Origin: Clostridia bacterium
GTDB lineage: Bacteria > Bacillota > Clostridia > TANB77 > CAG-465
DNA: 64,000 bases
Direction of reading: 5' to 3'
Assembly: GCA_017626395.1 (NCBI GenBank)
Contig: JAGAIU010000078.1
Location: forward strand, 124,001 to 188,000
The notes under the pieces were generated by a model, which made no database searches, was not told the origin of the DNA, and saw only the letters and a list, made by a program, of their open reading frames with translations. The position numbers and the translations under genes are program-made. Positions 21,828-29,271 of the stretch are shown here, in pieces. Position 1 is the first letter of the stretch. Each line of letters begins with the position of its first letter.

Positions 21828-22376
21828 GTGAATAGTGTGGATAATTTAGGCTTAAGAAAGGGGATTGTAGAACTTTTCGATTATGATAACGATTATACTA
21901 GAATATATCTTGAAGAGAAGAAAAACTTGGAAAGATTATTAAAAGATAAGTATATAAGAATTGAGCATGTAGGAAGTACAGCAATTAAAAATATTAAGTC
22001 TAAACCTATCATAGACATACTTGTTACGTGTAAAGATTTACTAGAGTTTCAAAAGTTTGTAAAGGAAAATGTAGAAAGTGAAACTTATACTTTAAAAGAA
22101 TTACAAGAAGGAGCTCAAGACTTTTTAATTAGAAAAGAAGAGGATGGAAAAGTAAAAGCTTTTATACATGTTGTTCTTGATGATAGTAAAGTAGCAAAAG
22201 ACTATATCTTATTTAGAGATTTTTTAAATAATTATCCAGAAGAAGCTAAAAAATATGAAGAACTAAAAGTAGAGTTGCTAAAAAAATACAAAGATGATAG
22301 ACCTAAATATACAGAAGGAAAGAATGAGTATATCAAAAATATTATAAAAAAAGCTGAACAAGAAAAAAGAATATAG
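21828..22376 (+). CDS. GrpB/UPF0157 nucleotidyltransferase-like protein
   Basis: 182 residues matching the GrpB family (nucleotidyltransferase fold, function unknown). The signature is RIEHVGSTAIKNIKSKPIID, with downstream RDFLNNYPEEAKKYEELK. The start is GTG 21828 directly after the exonuclease stop, or GTG 21837 with AGGTG upstream; the two differ by three residues. Operon with the exonuclease. Confidence 0.85.
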   Translation: MNSVDNLGLRKGIVELFDYDNDYTRIYLEEKKNLERLLKDKYIRIEHVGSTAIKNIKSKPIIDILVTCKDLLEFQKFVKENVESETYTLKELQEGAQDFLIRKEEDGKVKAFIHVVLDDSKVAKDYILFRDFLNNYPEEAKKYEELKVELLKKYKDDRPKYTEGKNEYIKNIIKKAEQEKRI

Positions 22377-22397
22377 ATTAATCTATATTCTTTTTTT
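22369..22397 (+). terminator. Intrinsic terminator
   Basis: GAATATAGAT (22369-22378), loop TA, ATCTATATTC (22381-22390), seven T. The stem contains the TAG stop. Confidence 0.85.
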
Positions 22398-22530
22398 AGT
22401 TGTTGCAACAAAATAAAAAGAAAAATAATACTAAAAGTAAAACTAGTATTAAATTGCCATTGCAAAATAGATTAGTTAGGCAATTATTTGAATTATTATT
22501 TTGATTATTCCAACAGCAACATTCATTCAT
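22396..22530 (-). CDS. 44-residue Cys/Asn-rich membrane microprotein
   Basis: Short frame beginning MNECCCWNNQNNNSNNC, with a C-terminal hydrophobic segment (NLILVLLLVLFFFLF) and ending CCNN: seven cysteines in 44 residues. The ATG is 1 base after the peroxiredoxin stop, with AAGGAGA inside the end of that gene, so the two are almost certainly co-translated. Pairing with a thiol peroxidase suggests a redox or spore-coat role, which is inference. It resembles no family I can name. Confidence 0.65.
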   Translation of the reverse strand: MNECCCWNNQNNNSNNCLTNLFCNGNLILVLLLVLFFFLFCCNN

Positions 22531-22531
22531 A

Positions 22532-23200
22532 TTACCATCTCCTTAATTCATTATTTTCTTTGTTAAAACATAAATACCAATCCATACAATTTTTGTTATT
22601 ATTCATTTTAATACTATCCATTAAGTCATTATAATTTTGGGGTGAAGGAACAATAGTAGCCATACCAGGAACCCAATTTGCAGGTGTAGATACATTTTCA
22701 TTGTCAGTCATTTGTAGGGCATCTACCATTCTTAAAATTTCAGATATATTTCTACCATTTTCCATAGGATAGATAAGAATGCATCTTATCATTTGGTTAG
22801 GATCAATAACAAATACATTTCTAACTGTTTGAGTTCCTTCAGAATTTTCGGGTATCATACCATACATATTAGATACATTTCTATCTGAATCAGAAATTAT
22901 TGGGAAAGGTACATGTATTCCAGAATTTTTTTCTATATCTTTAACCCAGGCTAAATGTGAAGGAGAACTATCTACAGATAAACCTAATAGTTCACAATTT
23001 CTTTTTTTAAATTCTTCGTTAAATTTTGAAAATGAAATTATCTCAGTTGTACATACTGAGGTAAAACTTGCGGGATGGCTAAATAAAATAACCCATTTCC
23101 CTATGTAATCTGTGATTTTTAAAGGTCCAAATGTCGAATTAGCAACAAATCTTGGAGCTATAGAACCTATCATTGGCATATTATTTCTATTTTCATTCAT
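22532..23200 (-). CDS. Peroxiredoxin (AhpC/TSA, Prx6-like)
   Basis: Thiol peroxidase reducing H2O2 and organic peroxides. The peroxidatic cysteine is C50 in HPASFTSVCTTE. The layout and C-terminal arm (PANWVPGMATIVPSP) fit the 1-Cys/Prx6 group, although further cysteines occur at C69, C139, C205 and C210. 222 residues. AAGGAGGAAA precedes the ATG. The Cys-rich microprotein gene follows after 1 base. Confidence 0.92.
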   Translation of the reverse strand: MNENRNNMPMIGSIAPRFVANSTFGPLKITDYIGKWVILFSHPASFTSVCTTEIISFSKFNEEFKKRNCELLGLSVDSSPSHLAWVKDIEKNSGIHVPFPIISDSDRNVSNMYGMIPENSEGTQTVRNVFVIDPNQMIRCILIYPMENGRNISEILRMVDALQMTDNENVSTPANWVPGMATIVPSPQNYNDLMDSIKMNNNKNCMDWYLCFNKENNELRRW

Positions 23201-23363
23201 TTTCTTATTTCCTCCTTGCTATATGTTATGAAATATATTAAAAATTGTGATAACAAAATGTATATTAAAGAGTAATAAATGTTTAAAAATATAAAATAAA
23301 GACTAAAAAAGTGGAATAAAATCGATTATCTAAATTTTCTCGAAAAAAGTTGTATAATAGCCA

Positions 23364-23547
23364 TGTATTTAATTGACTTAAAAATAATAAATATGAAAAC
23401 TAAATAAATAATAGTCTATCCAATAAAGCAAAGCAATTATTTTTAAGTCGGATAATAAAAGAAAATAATAAAGGAGAGTGAGAAGTAGCAGATATATCAT
23501 AAATAAGACGAAAAAAAGAATATAGATATCTATATTCTTTTTTTATA
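23364..23547 (+). ncRNA. Possible small RNA in a gene-free stretch
   Basis: No gene is seen in 23201-23573. A TATAAT at 23353-23358 (no clear -35) precedes a sequence whose GACTTAAAAATAAT pairs perfectly with ATTATTTTTAAGTC about 60 bases later, and a perfect terminator AGAATATAGAT/ATCTATATTCT with T-run closes it. The terminator may instead serve only the minus-strand gene at 23574. Tentative. Confidence 0.3.
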
Positions 23548-23573
23548 TAATATTAATAAGAAATTTGTATAAT

Positions 23574-24254
23574 TTAGTCTCTTATGGTTATGTTATTGTA
23601 AAAGAAACTTAAAGTTTCATCGTCAAAATGTGTATCATAAAATACATCAATCGCACTATTTGCAGGAATGTTGTTTCTTCTTTCTCTTTGTCTTAAAACA
23701 GCTCCAGAAGAAAATACCATATCAAAGCATACGATGCAAAGTAACACTAATGTAAGATTTTTTCCTATTGTATTAGGTATTTTTTCAATTAATTTAGATA
23801 AGAATGGATAAAGAAATCTTACCCATACAACTCCTAATATTCCCCAGAATAAACAATAAATTAAGCTAGTTCTATTACCTAAAATACCCAAAGCTTTTTC
23901 GCTGTAGTTCCATGATACAGTACCAAAAACAAATTCTTGAAATAAGCTGCAAGCAACTTCAAATAGTCCACCTATCACAAAAGAACTAATAAATAAGAGG
24001 ATATTAGTCAGTCCTGTTAATTTTGAAAAGCATAATGTTAGTAAAACTGCACCTACACCATAAACTGGATTTAATGGCTCGAGTATCATTGCTGTTCTAT
24101 ATTCAAAATATCCATTTTTACATATACACCAAATAATCTCAATTACTACTCCTATAAAACATCCTATATAGAATATCCAGAACAATTTATATAAATTAAG
24201 ACCTTCGGCAAATGATTTTTCTTTATTTTCATTTTTAGTTTTTTCTTTTTCCAT
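23574..24254 (-). CDS. CmpB-type putative ABC transporter permease
   Basis: Multi-span membrane protein of the family named putative ABC-transporter type IV (ABC_trans_CmpB), about 226 residues with five or six membrane segments. Signatures are GCFIGVVIEIIWC, EPLNPVYGVGA, GGLFEVACSLFQE and GNRTSLIYCLFWGILGVVWV. No ATPase partner is adjacent, so a transport role is unproven. ATG 24254 has AAGGTG upstream; the earlier in-frame ATG at 24305 does not. Confidence 0.8.
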   Translation of the reverse strand: MEKEKTKNENKEKSFAEGLNLYKLFWIFYIGCFIGVVIEIIWCICKNGYFEYRTAMILEPLNPVYGVGAVLLTLCFSKLTGLTNILLFISSFVIGGLFEVACSLFQEFVFGTVSWNYSEKALGILGNRTSLIYCLFWGILGVVWVRFLYPFLSKLIEKIPNTIGKNLTLVLLCIVCFDMVFSSGAVLRQRERRNNIPANSAIDVFYDTHFDDETLSFFYNNITIRD

Positions 24255-24303
24255 ATTAAACACCTTACAATATAGTATAAAATATTCATAATTTTTTTTC
24301 AAC

Positions 24304-24334
24304 AAAAAAAGACATAATTTTACTATGTCCTTTT
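24304..24334 (-). terminator. Intrinsic terminator
   Basis: Minus strand GGACATA/TATGTCT with loop GTAAAAT (24330-24310), then a T-run. Confidence 0.8.
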
Positions 24335-24343
24335 AAGATTATT

Positions 24344-24769
24344 TTATTCACTACGTTTAAAATAGTATCTAAGTAATATACCAATTCCCGCAGCAATTGT
24401 ACCTATTATGACAATGTAATCAAATAATGTCATTCTAAGTAGATGAATTGAAGTATTCATTATAATTCCTGCAACTATAAATATAGCTCCAACAGCAGTT
24501 AGTATTTTTGCACCAATAGATTTTGGATTATAAAAAATCCAAATAAGGCCAAATATTAATGGAAATACTAATAAGCCAGAAGTTAGATTATAGCCAAAAA
24601 AGCTAAAAGCGGCAAATCCAGTTGTAACTACTACTTTTCTACTTAAGAAAAATATACCTACTATTAAAAGTAGTGCACCTATAACAAAATCCATAGGATT
24701 TTTTACTCTTTTAGAATCAGTTTTTACTGAATCTACTATTTTTTGAATGTTATCCTTTTCTTCTTTCAT
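24344..24769 (-). CDS. Uncharacterised four-span membrane protein
   Basis: 141 residues; a charged 25-residue N-terminus is followed by four hydrophobic segments at about 27-43, 50-80, 87-104 and 115-133, with a short basic end (RYYFKRSE). No family recognised. It has its own terminator; the gene upstream on the same strand is separated by about 130 bases. Confidence 0.65.
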   Translation of the reverse strand: MKEEKDNIQKIVDSVKTDSKRVKNPMDFVIGALLLIVGIFFLSRKVVVTTGFAAFSFFGYNLTSGLLVFPLIFGLIWIFYNPKSIGAKILTAVGAIFIVAGIIMNTSIHLLRMTLFDYIVIIGTIAAGIGILLRYYFKRSE

Positions 24770-24855
24770 ATTTTACACCTCATTCAAACATATATAACTA
24801 TTATATCCTAAAACTTAATTCTAGTAAATAGTTTTAAATATCAAAAGAAAGATAA

Positions 24856-24890
24856 AATAAAAGTAATTAGAAATTTTCTAATTACTTTTT
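24856..24890. terminator. Hairpin terminator
   Basis: AAAAGTAATTAG (24859-24870) with CTAATTACTTTT (24878-24889), flanked by A and T runs on both sides; serves the minus-strand gene that ends at 24897. Confidence 0.75.
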
Positions 24891-24896
24891 ATCATA

Positions 24897-25175
24897 TTAG
24901 CTAATATCTGTTACGATACTTAGATTTTCTGTTACATATGCATCAAAAGTTATTTCTTTTTGTACATTAAAGAGTTTAACTTCTTCTTCATTAGTAGTGA
25001 TATAAATGAATGTATCCTTATATCCTTGTAGCGAAAATCTTACTACAGTTTTTCCTTTCTCATTACTGGTATAAATTTTAGATATTGTGCCACACACAGT
25101 AGATATTGTGTTATATTGAGCTGGATAGCTCTTTTCTTGGGCTCTTTTTATATAAGCCATTCTTCCTCTACACAT
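24897..25175 (-). CDS. Small OB-fold-like protein, paralogue 1
   Basis: 92 residues. A basic N-terminus (MCRGRMAYIKRAQEKS) is followed by a beta-rich part CGTISKIYTSNEKGK, RFSLQGYKDTFIYITTN, FNVQKEITFDAY. This pattern (G-x-I-x-x-I ... KGK ... F-x-LQ ... FIY ... EE ... F) recurs in the product of 28724-29071, which I read as a paralogue with an OB-like fold; the fold is inferred. Both genes also share AAAAGGAGGT and similar upstream sequence. Nucleic-acid binding is possible. Confidence 0.55.
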   Translation of the reverse strand: MCRGRMAYIKRAQEKSYPAQYNTISTVCGTISKIYTSNEKGKTVVRFSLQGYKDTFIYITTNEEEVKLFNVQKEITFDAYVTENLSIVTDIS

Positions 25176-25349
25176 AGTAAAGACCTCCTTTTAATATTAA
25201 TTTCAAGGTGTAAATTAAATCTGCTTTATTATTATAACATAAAAAGTATGAAAATAAAAGAATATAGATAATTAATTTTACATAATCTTAAATAAATATT
25301 AAAAAACGAGTTAAAAAAGTAAAAATAATTTAAATATCGAGAAAATAAG

Positions 25350-25388
25350 CAAAAAATAGAGTAATTAGATAAAATTCTAATTACTCTA
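25350..25388 (-). terminator. Intrinsic terminator
   Basis: Minus strand TAGAGTAATTAGA / TCTAATTACTCTA (25388-25357) then six T. Confidence 0.85.
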
Positions 25389-25404
25389 TTAATATCATTA
25401 AGTA

Positions 25405-25872
25405 TTATTCTTTTACTAATTCTATAAATTTAACTAATGTTCCATCATGTAATACAAAATTAGTTCCATTTTTAGTATCAAGTGTATAAGTAACTCCGTA
25501 TGTTATAATGTCTGCTTCTGTTGCAGGCCCCGCACTAATTACATCATTTAGTAAGTTTTGTAGTTGAGTGCATTCTTCATCAGTTAATTTCTTTGTATAA
25601 AGTAGTTTTCCTTGGTATTTATATCCTTTAAGTCCTACATATTTATCTTCACGTTTAGAAACAGTCTTTTTTTCTAAATCAATTTCGTAATAAGAGTTTA
25701 TATGAGAACCACCATCATCTGCATAAGTATAAGTTTTTTCATCTGTAGTAACTAAAAACTTCATATCAGTATCTAAATTGAATTCATGCTTAGTATTAAT
25801 TAAAATAATACTAATAATTATTACTATAGCTAAAACAATACCAGCTATTATTAATATCTTCTTTTTATCCAT
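25405..25872 (-). CDS. Membrane-anchored exported protein, unknown
   Basis: 155 residues from ATG 25872 (GCGAGGTG upstream; the upstream ATG at 25902 lacks one). One N-terminal anchor (about residues 5-25) and an extracellular part of about 130 residues with a beta-rich start (MKFLVTTDEKTYTYADDGGS) and KKLTDEECTQLQNLLNDVIS. No family recognised. Directly downstream of the CYTH gene on the same strand (69 bases), so possibly co-transcribed. Confidence 0.65.
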   Translation of the reverse strand: MDKKKILIIAGIVLAIVIIISIILINTKHEFNLDTDMKFLVTTDEKTYTYADDGGSHINSYYEIDLEKKTVSKREDKYVGLKGYKYQGKLLYTKKLTDEECTQLQNLLNDVISAGPATEADIITYGVTYTLDTKNGTNFVLHDGTLVKFIELVKE

Positions 25873-25941
25873 ATATTTCACCTCGCAATTAGTATAGCAC
25901 ATTTAATATTTTTTCTCAATTATAAAATGAGTTTTGGTATT

Positions 25942-26577
25942 TTATTTTAGGTATTCGAAAAAAGTAGATGGAATACCAAATCTTGCAAGATATCCATTTT
26001 TATATTCTATATCATTTGTAACATCTTTAATTACCCAATCTGGTGTTTCAAAGTTATTAGCTTGCTCTTCATTTTCAAATTCTATTTCTAAATAAGCTAA
26101 CCCCTCTAAATCATTTGAAAATATATCTATTGCTAATAAATTATTGCCATCGAAAAGTTGATATCTAGTTTTATATATTGTATTTCCCTCTTTTTTTGTA
26201 ATTAAATTATTGTATTCTTCTTCAGTAATCTGATTTTCTAGTTCATCTCTTATCATACCATCAGAAGTCATATTAGTCTTTACAGCAAAAGTGTAATCTT
26301 CACCATTATTAATTTTTCTTACCCTTATTTCAGGAGAAAAACTTATATATGTTTGTTCTATATATAAAACTTCTGCTTTAAATAAATCATAAGGAATATT
26401 TTCTTTATCTATTAGCCATTTCTTTTCTATTTCTAAAGAATCAGCCATAATATCATTAACCTTGTTATTATATGAAATAGTGTATACTAATTTTTTTATA
26501 CCAATAATAAAGAAGATAATTATAGAGATTATTAGGATTATTTCTAATATAAGTATAGCTATTTTTTTCTTTTTCAT
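25942..26577 (-). CDS. Membrane-anchored CYTH-domain protein
   Basis: 211 residues. An N-terminal membrane segment (about 6-30) is followed by a CYTH/triphosphate-tunnel domain: the ExExK motif is EIEKK (E49, E51, K53), then VLYIEQTYISFSPEIRVRK and DYTFAVKT, RDELENQI, LAIDIF and LAYLEIEFENEEQANNF. CYTH enzymes act on organic or inorganic triphosphates or make cAMP. An extracytoplasmic membrane-tethered copy is unusual. ATG 26577 has GGAGG upstream, rather than the ATG at 26589. Confidence 0.8.
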   Translation of the reverse strand: MKKKKIAILILEIILIISIIIFFIIGIKKLVYTISYNNKVNDIMADSLEIEKKWLIDKENIPYDLFKAEVLYIEQTYISFSPEIRVRKINNGEDYTFAVKTNMTSDGMIRDELENQITEEEYNNLITKKEGNTIYKTRYQLFDGNNLLAIDIFSNDLEGLAYLEIEFENEEQANNFETPDWVIKDVTNDIEYKNGYLARFGIPSTFFEYLK

Positions 26578-26653
26578 AAATACCTCCATTAATTTTATTT
26601 ATTAACAAATATATCATATATGCAATAAAAAAGGCAAGCTGCATTTTAGCAAC

Positions 26654-26680
26654 AAAAAAATCAACCGTTATGGTTGATTT
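26654..26680 (-). terminator. Terminator after tRNA-Leu
   Basis: Minus strand AAATCAACC, loop ATAAC, GGTTGATTT (26680-26658), then T. Confidence 0.85.
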
Positions 26681-26684
26681 CTAT

Positions 26685-26773
26685 TGGTGGGAATGATCGG
26701 AATCGAACCGATACGAGGTTTAACCCTCGCAGGATTTTAAGTCCTGTGCGTCTGCCAGTTCCGCCACACTCCC
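26685..26773 (-). tRNA. tRNA-Leu (anticodon TAA), copy 1
   Basis: Acceptor GGGAGTG/CATTCCC with encoded CCA (26687-26685), anticodon loop CTTAAAA, a class II variable arm CGAGG-GTTAAA-CCTCG and T-arm CGG-TTCGATT-CCG. Identical to the gene at 31044-31132. Confidence 0.95.
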
Positions 26774-26844
26774 GATGGTTGTTATTTTATCACTTTACAA
26801 TTTCTATGTCAAGTTATAAATCAAAATAACTATAATTTTTTTTG

Positions 26845-26873
26845 TTGACAATTAAACTTTTAAAAGATATACT
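26845..26873 (+). promoter_or_regulatory. Sigma-A promoter
   Basis: TTGACA (26845-26850), 17-base spacer, TATACT (26868-26873); drives the AIM24 gene. Confidence 0.85.
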
Positions 26874-26894
26874 ATTTTTAGGGGGTAATGAAAG

Positions 26895-27713
26895 ATGTAT
26901 GAAGTTAGAAATTTTTTAGATAATGACGATGTAAGAGTGGCTCAACAAAAAGGCAGTGTTAGAATTATAGAGTATACAAAAGATTTAAGTGTAAATCCTT
27001 CTACTTGTATTACACAATACTATGCTGCACAAATGAATGTTAGAAAAAAACAAGCACTTATTGAGCTAAATAATAGCTCTTGGGTTACAAGTGCTGGTGC
27101 AATGCAATGGACTTTAGGAAATGTTCAAGCTACAACAGATGTTAAAGGTGTTGGAGATTTCTTAGGAAAAGCACTTAAAGGTTCAGTAACAAAAGAATCA
27201 ACTGTTAAGCCTAAATATCAAGGAACTGGATTATTAATGCTTGAACCAACATATAAACATTTATTAATTGAGGATGTTTCAACTTGGGGTTCAGGTATGG
27301 TACTAGATGATGGAATGTTCTTAGCATGTGATGCTAATGTTAAATATGACGTTGTAATGCGTTCAAATTTATCATCTGCTGTATTAGGTAATCAAGGATT
27401 ATTTAGTTTAAAACTATCAGGTTCAGGATTAGCTGTTTTAGAAAGTCCAGTACCTAGAGAGGAATTAATTGAAATTGAAATAAAAAATGATACTTTAAAA
27501 ATAGATGGTAACTTTGCTGTAGCTTGGTCAGATACTTTAGAATTTACTGTTGAAAGATCAGGTAAAAGCTTGTTAGGATCAGCAGTTTCAGCTGAAGGTT
27601 TTGTTAATGTATATAGAGGAACAGGTAAAATATTAATTGCACCTGTATTAGCTTCTACTGGATACACTACATCAACTTTAGGTGCAACTTATGCTCGTCC
27701 TACAGGAAGATAA
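26895..27713 (+). CDS. AIM24-family protein
   Basis: 272 residues of the AIM24 (TIGR00266-like) beta-helical family, whose bacterial role is unknown. Signatures are GAMQWTLGNVQ, YQGTGLLMLEPTYKH, LDDGMFLACDANV, LFSLKLSGSGLAVLESP and LEFTVERSGKSLLG. No signal peptide. GGGGGT precedes the ATG. The extreme C-terminus is ARPTGR, which resembles the ends of two other proteins in the window. Confidence 0.88.
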   Translation: MYEVRNFLDNDDVRVAQQKGSVRIIEYTKDLSVNPSTCITQYYAAQMNVRKKQALIELNNSSWVTSAGAMQWTLGNVQATTDVKGVGDFLGKALKGSVTKESTVKPKYQGTGLLMLEPTYKHLLIEDVSTWGSGMVLDDGMFLACDANVKYDVVMRSNLSSAVLGNQGLFSLKLSGSGLAVLESPVPREELIEIEIKNDTLKIDGNFAVAWSDTLEFTVERSGKSLLGSAVSAEGFVNVYRGTGKILIAPVLASTGYTTSTLGATYARPTGR

Positions 27714-27726
27714 AAATTCAATCAAG

Positions 27727-27759
27727 AAGAATTCAGTTTAACTGGATTCTTTTTTTTTA
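27727..27759 (+). terminator. Intrinsic terminator
   Basis: AAGAATTCAG (27727-27736), loop TTTAA, CTGGATTCTT (27742-27751), one G-U pair, T-run. Confidence 0.85.
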
Positions 27760-27818
27760 CTTTAATGAAAAATGTATAATTATAGTATATAATATATTTG
27801 AGAGGTTAAGTGATAGTT

Positions 27819-28685
27819 ATGATTGAATATATTGGCGTAGATATTGGTGGTACAAATATTAGAGTAGGATATATAGATGAAAATGAAAAGATGTATTTAG
27901 TACATAAAGAATCTACTTTAGAAAATGTATTAACTAGTGAAGACTTATATAATAAAATAAAAGAATTAATAAAGAAGGTTCCACATTATGAAGAAGCTAA
28001 AGCAATTGGTATTGGAATACCTGGGGCAATAAAAAACTTAAAAGAAATAATGACATCCAGGAATTTACCATTATTACTTAATTTTCCATTAGTTGAAAGA
28101 TTGGAAGCCGAATTTAATAAAAAAGTCTATATTGAAAATGATGCAAAAGTAGCTACACTTGCAGAAGCGGTAAAAGGAGCAGGTAAAAAAAGTGAAATTG
28201 TATGTTACGTTACAATAAGTACTGGACTTGGTGGAGGAATAGCTATAAATAAACATATATATTATGGTGCAAATGGAGTAGGTGGATATTTTTCAAGAAT
28301 GATACTAGATGGTGAAAATATGAGTGAACATGTTATTAGTGGTACTTCGTTAATTAATAAAGTACAGGATAAAGGATTAGAGAATATAACATGTGCAGCT
28401 GAAATATTTGAATCTAGCAATAACATAGCTGTTGAAATTGTTAAAGAATTTAAAAGAAATTTAACCAATCTATTACTAAATATTTCTATAACGATAAATC
28501 CACATGTTGTTGTACTAGGTGGAGGAGTAATGAAATCTAAAAAATATTTTTTAGAAGATGTAAATAGTATGTTTAAAGAAAAAGTTCATAGTTTTGCCAA
28601 GGATATGGAAATTAAAGTAGCTGAACTTGAAGAACCTGGAGTACTAGGGGCAGCACTTATTGCTAAAGATATGAATAATAAATAA
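27819..28685 (+). CDS. ROK-family sugar kinase, atypical
   Basis: ROK fold protein, probably a sugar kinase such as glucokinase. The phosphate loop is GVDIGGTNIRVG, followed by GIGIPGAI, ENDAKVATLAEA and STGLGGGIAIN. The usual GHM and zinc-binding CxCGxxGC segments are missing: the sequence reads GVGGYFSRMILDG instead, so the ROK His and the Zn site are absent. It may be a divergent kinase or a non-catalytic sugar sensor. The start is taken as ATG 27819; GTG 27810 is also in frame. Confidence 0.8.
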   Translation: MIEYIGVDIGGTNIRVGYIDENEKMYLVHKESTLENVLTSEDLYNKIKELIKKVPHYEEAKAIGIGIPGAIKNLKEIMTSRNLPLLLNFPLVERLEAEFNKKVYIENDAKVATLAEAVKGAGKKSEIVCYVTISTGLGGGIAINKHIYYGANGVGGYFSRMILDGENMSEHVISGTSLINKVQDKGLENITCAAEIFESSNNIAVEIVKEFKRNLTNLLLNISITINPHVVVLGGGVMKSKKYFLEDVNSMFKEKVHSFAKDMEIKVAELEEPGVLGAALIAKDMNNK

Positions 28686-28687
28686 CA

Positions 28688-28720
28688 AAAAAATACACAT
28701 GACTTGCATGTGTATTTTTT
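28688..28720. terminator. Bidirectional terminator
   Basis: AAAAAATACACATG (28688-28701), loop ACTTG, CATGTGTATTTTTT (28707-28720). Confidence 0.9.
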
Positions 28721-28723
28721 GAG

Positions 28724-29071
28724 TTAATTTTCAAATTTAGCTTTTAGAACAATATTTTCTACATGGTAAGAATTTTCTTTTTTAAATACATCTGCAGAAA
28801 TAATATTCCCAATCTTAAATATTTCTTCTTCGTCTTCTGACTTAATATAGTAAATGAATAGTTTTTTACTATCTTGTAGGTTAAAGCAGTATATAAGTTT
28901 TCCCTTATCAATGCAAGAACAACATTGTGAAATTATTCCTGTTACAGAACCTTTATTTCCGGTTAAGCTATTAACTGCTTTTCTTTTTAATTCTTTGAGA
29001 ACTTTTTCTTGTTCTTCAAGATTTAAGCTATTATAATACTTTTGAAATTTAGCTAAATCACTATTTTTCAT
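28724..29071 (-). CDS. Small OB-fold-like protein, paralogue 2
   Basis: 115 residues: a helical N-terminus (KFQKYYNSLNLEEQEKVLKE) and a beta-rich C-terminal part GSVTGIISQ ... CFNLQDSKKLFIYYI ... EEIFKIGNIISADVF that parallels the product of 24897-25175. Start choice is uncertain: ATG 29071 has no near ribosome site, but AAGGAGA lies 6 bases before an in-frame ATT at 29086, which would add five residues. A 15-codon upstream frame overlaps this point. Function unknown. Confidence 0.55.
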   Translation of the reverse strand: MKNSDLAKFQKYYNSLNLEEQEKVLKELKRKAVNSLTGNKGSVTGIISQCCSCIDKGKLIYCFNLQDSKKLFIYYIKSEDEEEIFKIGNIISADVFKKENSYHVENIVLKAKFEN

Positions 29072-29081
29072 GTTTTCAATA

Positions 29082-29129
29082 TTAATTCCGTTCTCCTTTT
29101 TTACTATTTAAAAAATAAAAATCAAACAT
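29082..29129 (-). CDS. Upstream leader peptide
   Basis: MFDFYFLNSKKGERN, 15 codons, with a near-perfect AAAAGGAGGT (29147-29138) 8 bases before its ATG, the best ribosome site in the region. Its TAA overlaps the possible ATT start of the next gene. It could control that gene by translational coupling. Confidence 0.45.
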   Translation of the reverse strand: MFDFYFLNSKKGERN

Positions 29130-29236
29130 AATAATGTACCTCCTTTTAAATATTAATCGTAAAGTTGATGATACGTATTGTAGGCATAATTATAACATAT
29201 AAATTTTGAAAATAAAAGAGAAAGAGTAAAAATGCC

Positions 29237-29264
29237 AAAAAAGAAGTATACATAAGTATACTTC
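29237..29264 (-). terminator. Terminator after ABC-F gene
   Basis: Minus strand GAAGTATAC, loop TTAT, GTATACTTC (29264-29243), six T. Confidence 0.88.
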
Positions 29265-29271
29265 TAGAAAG

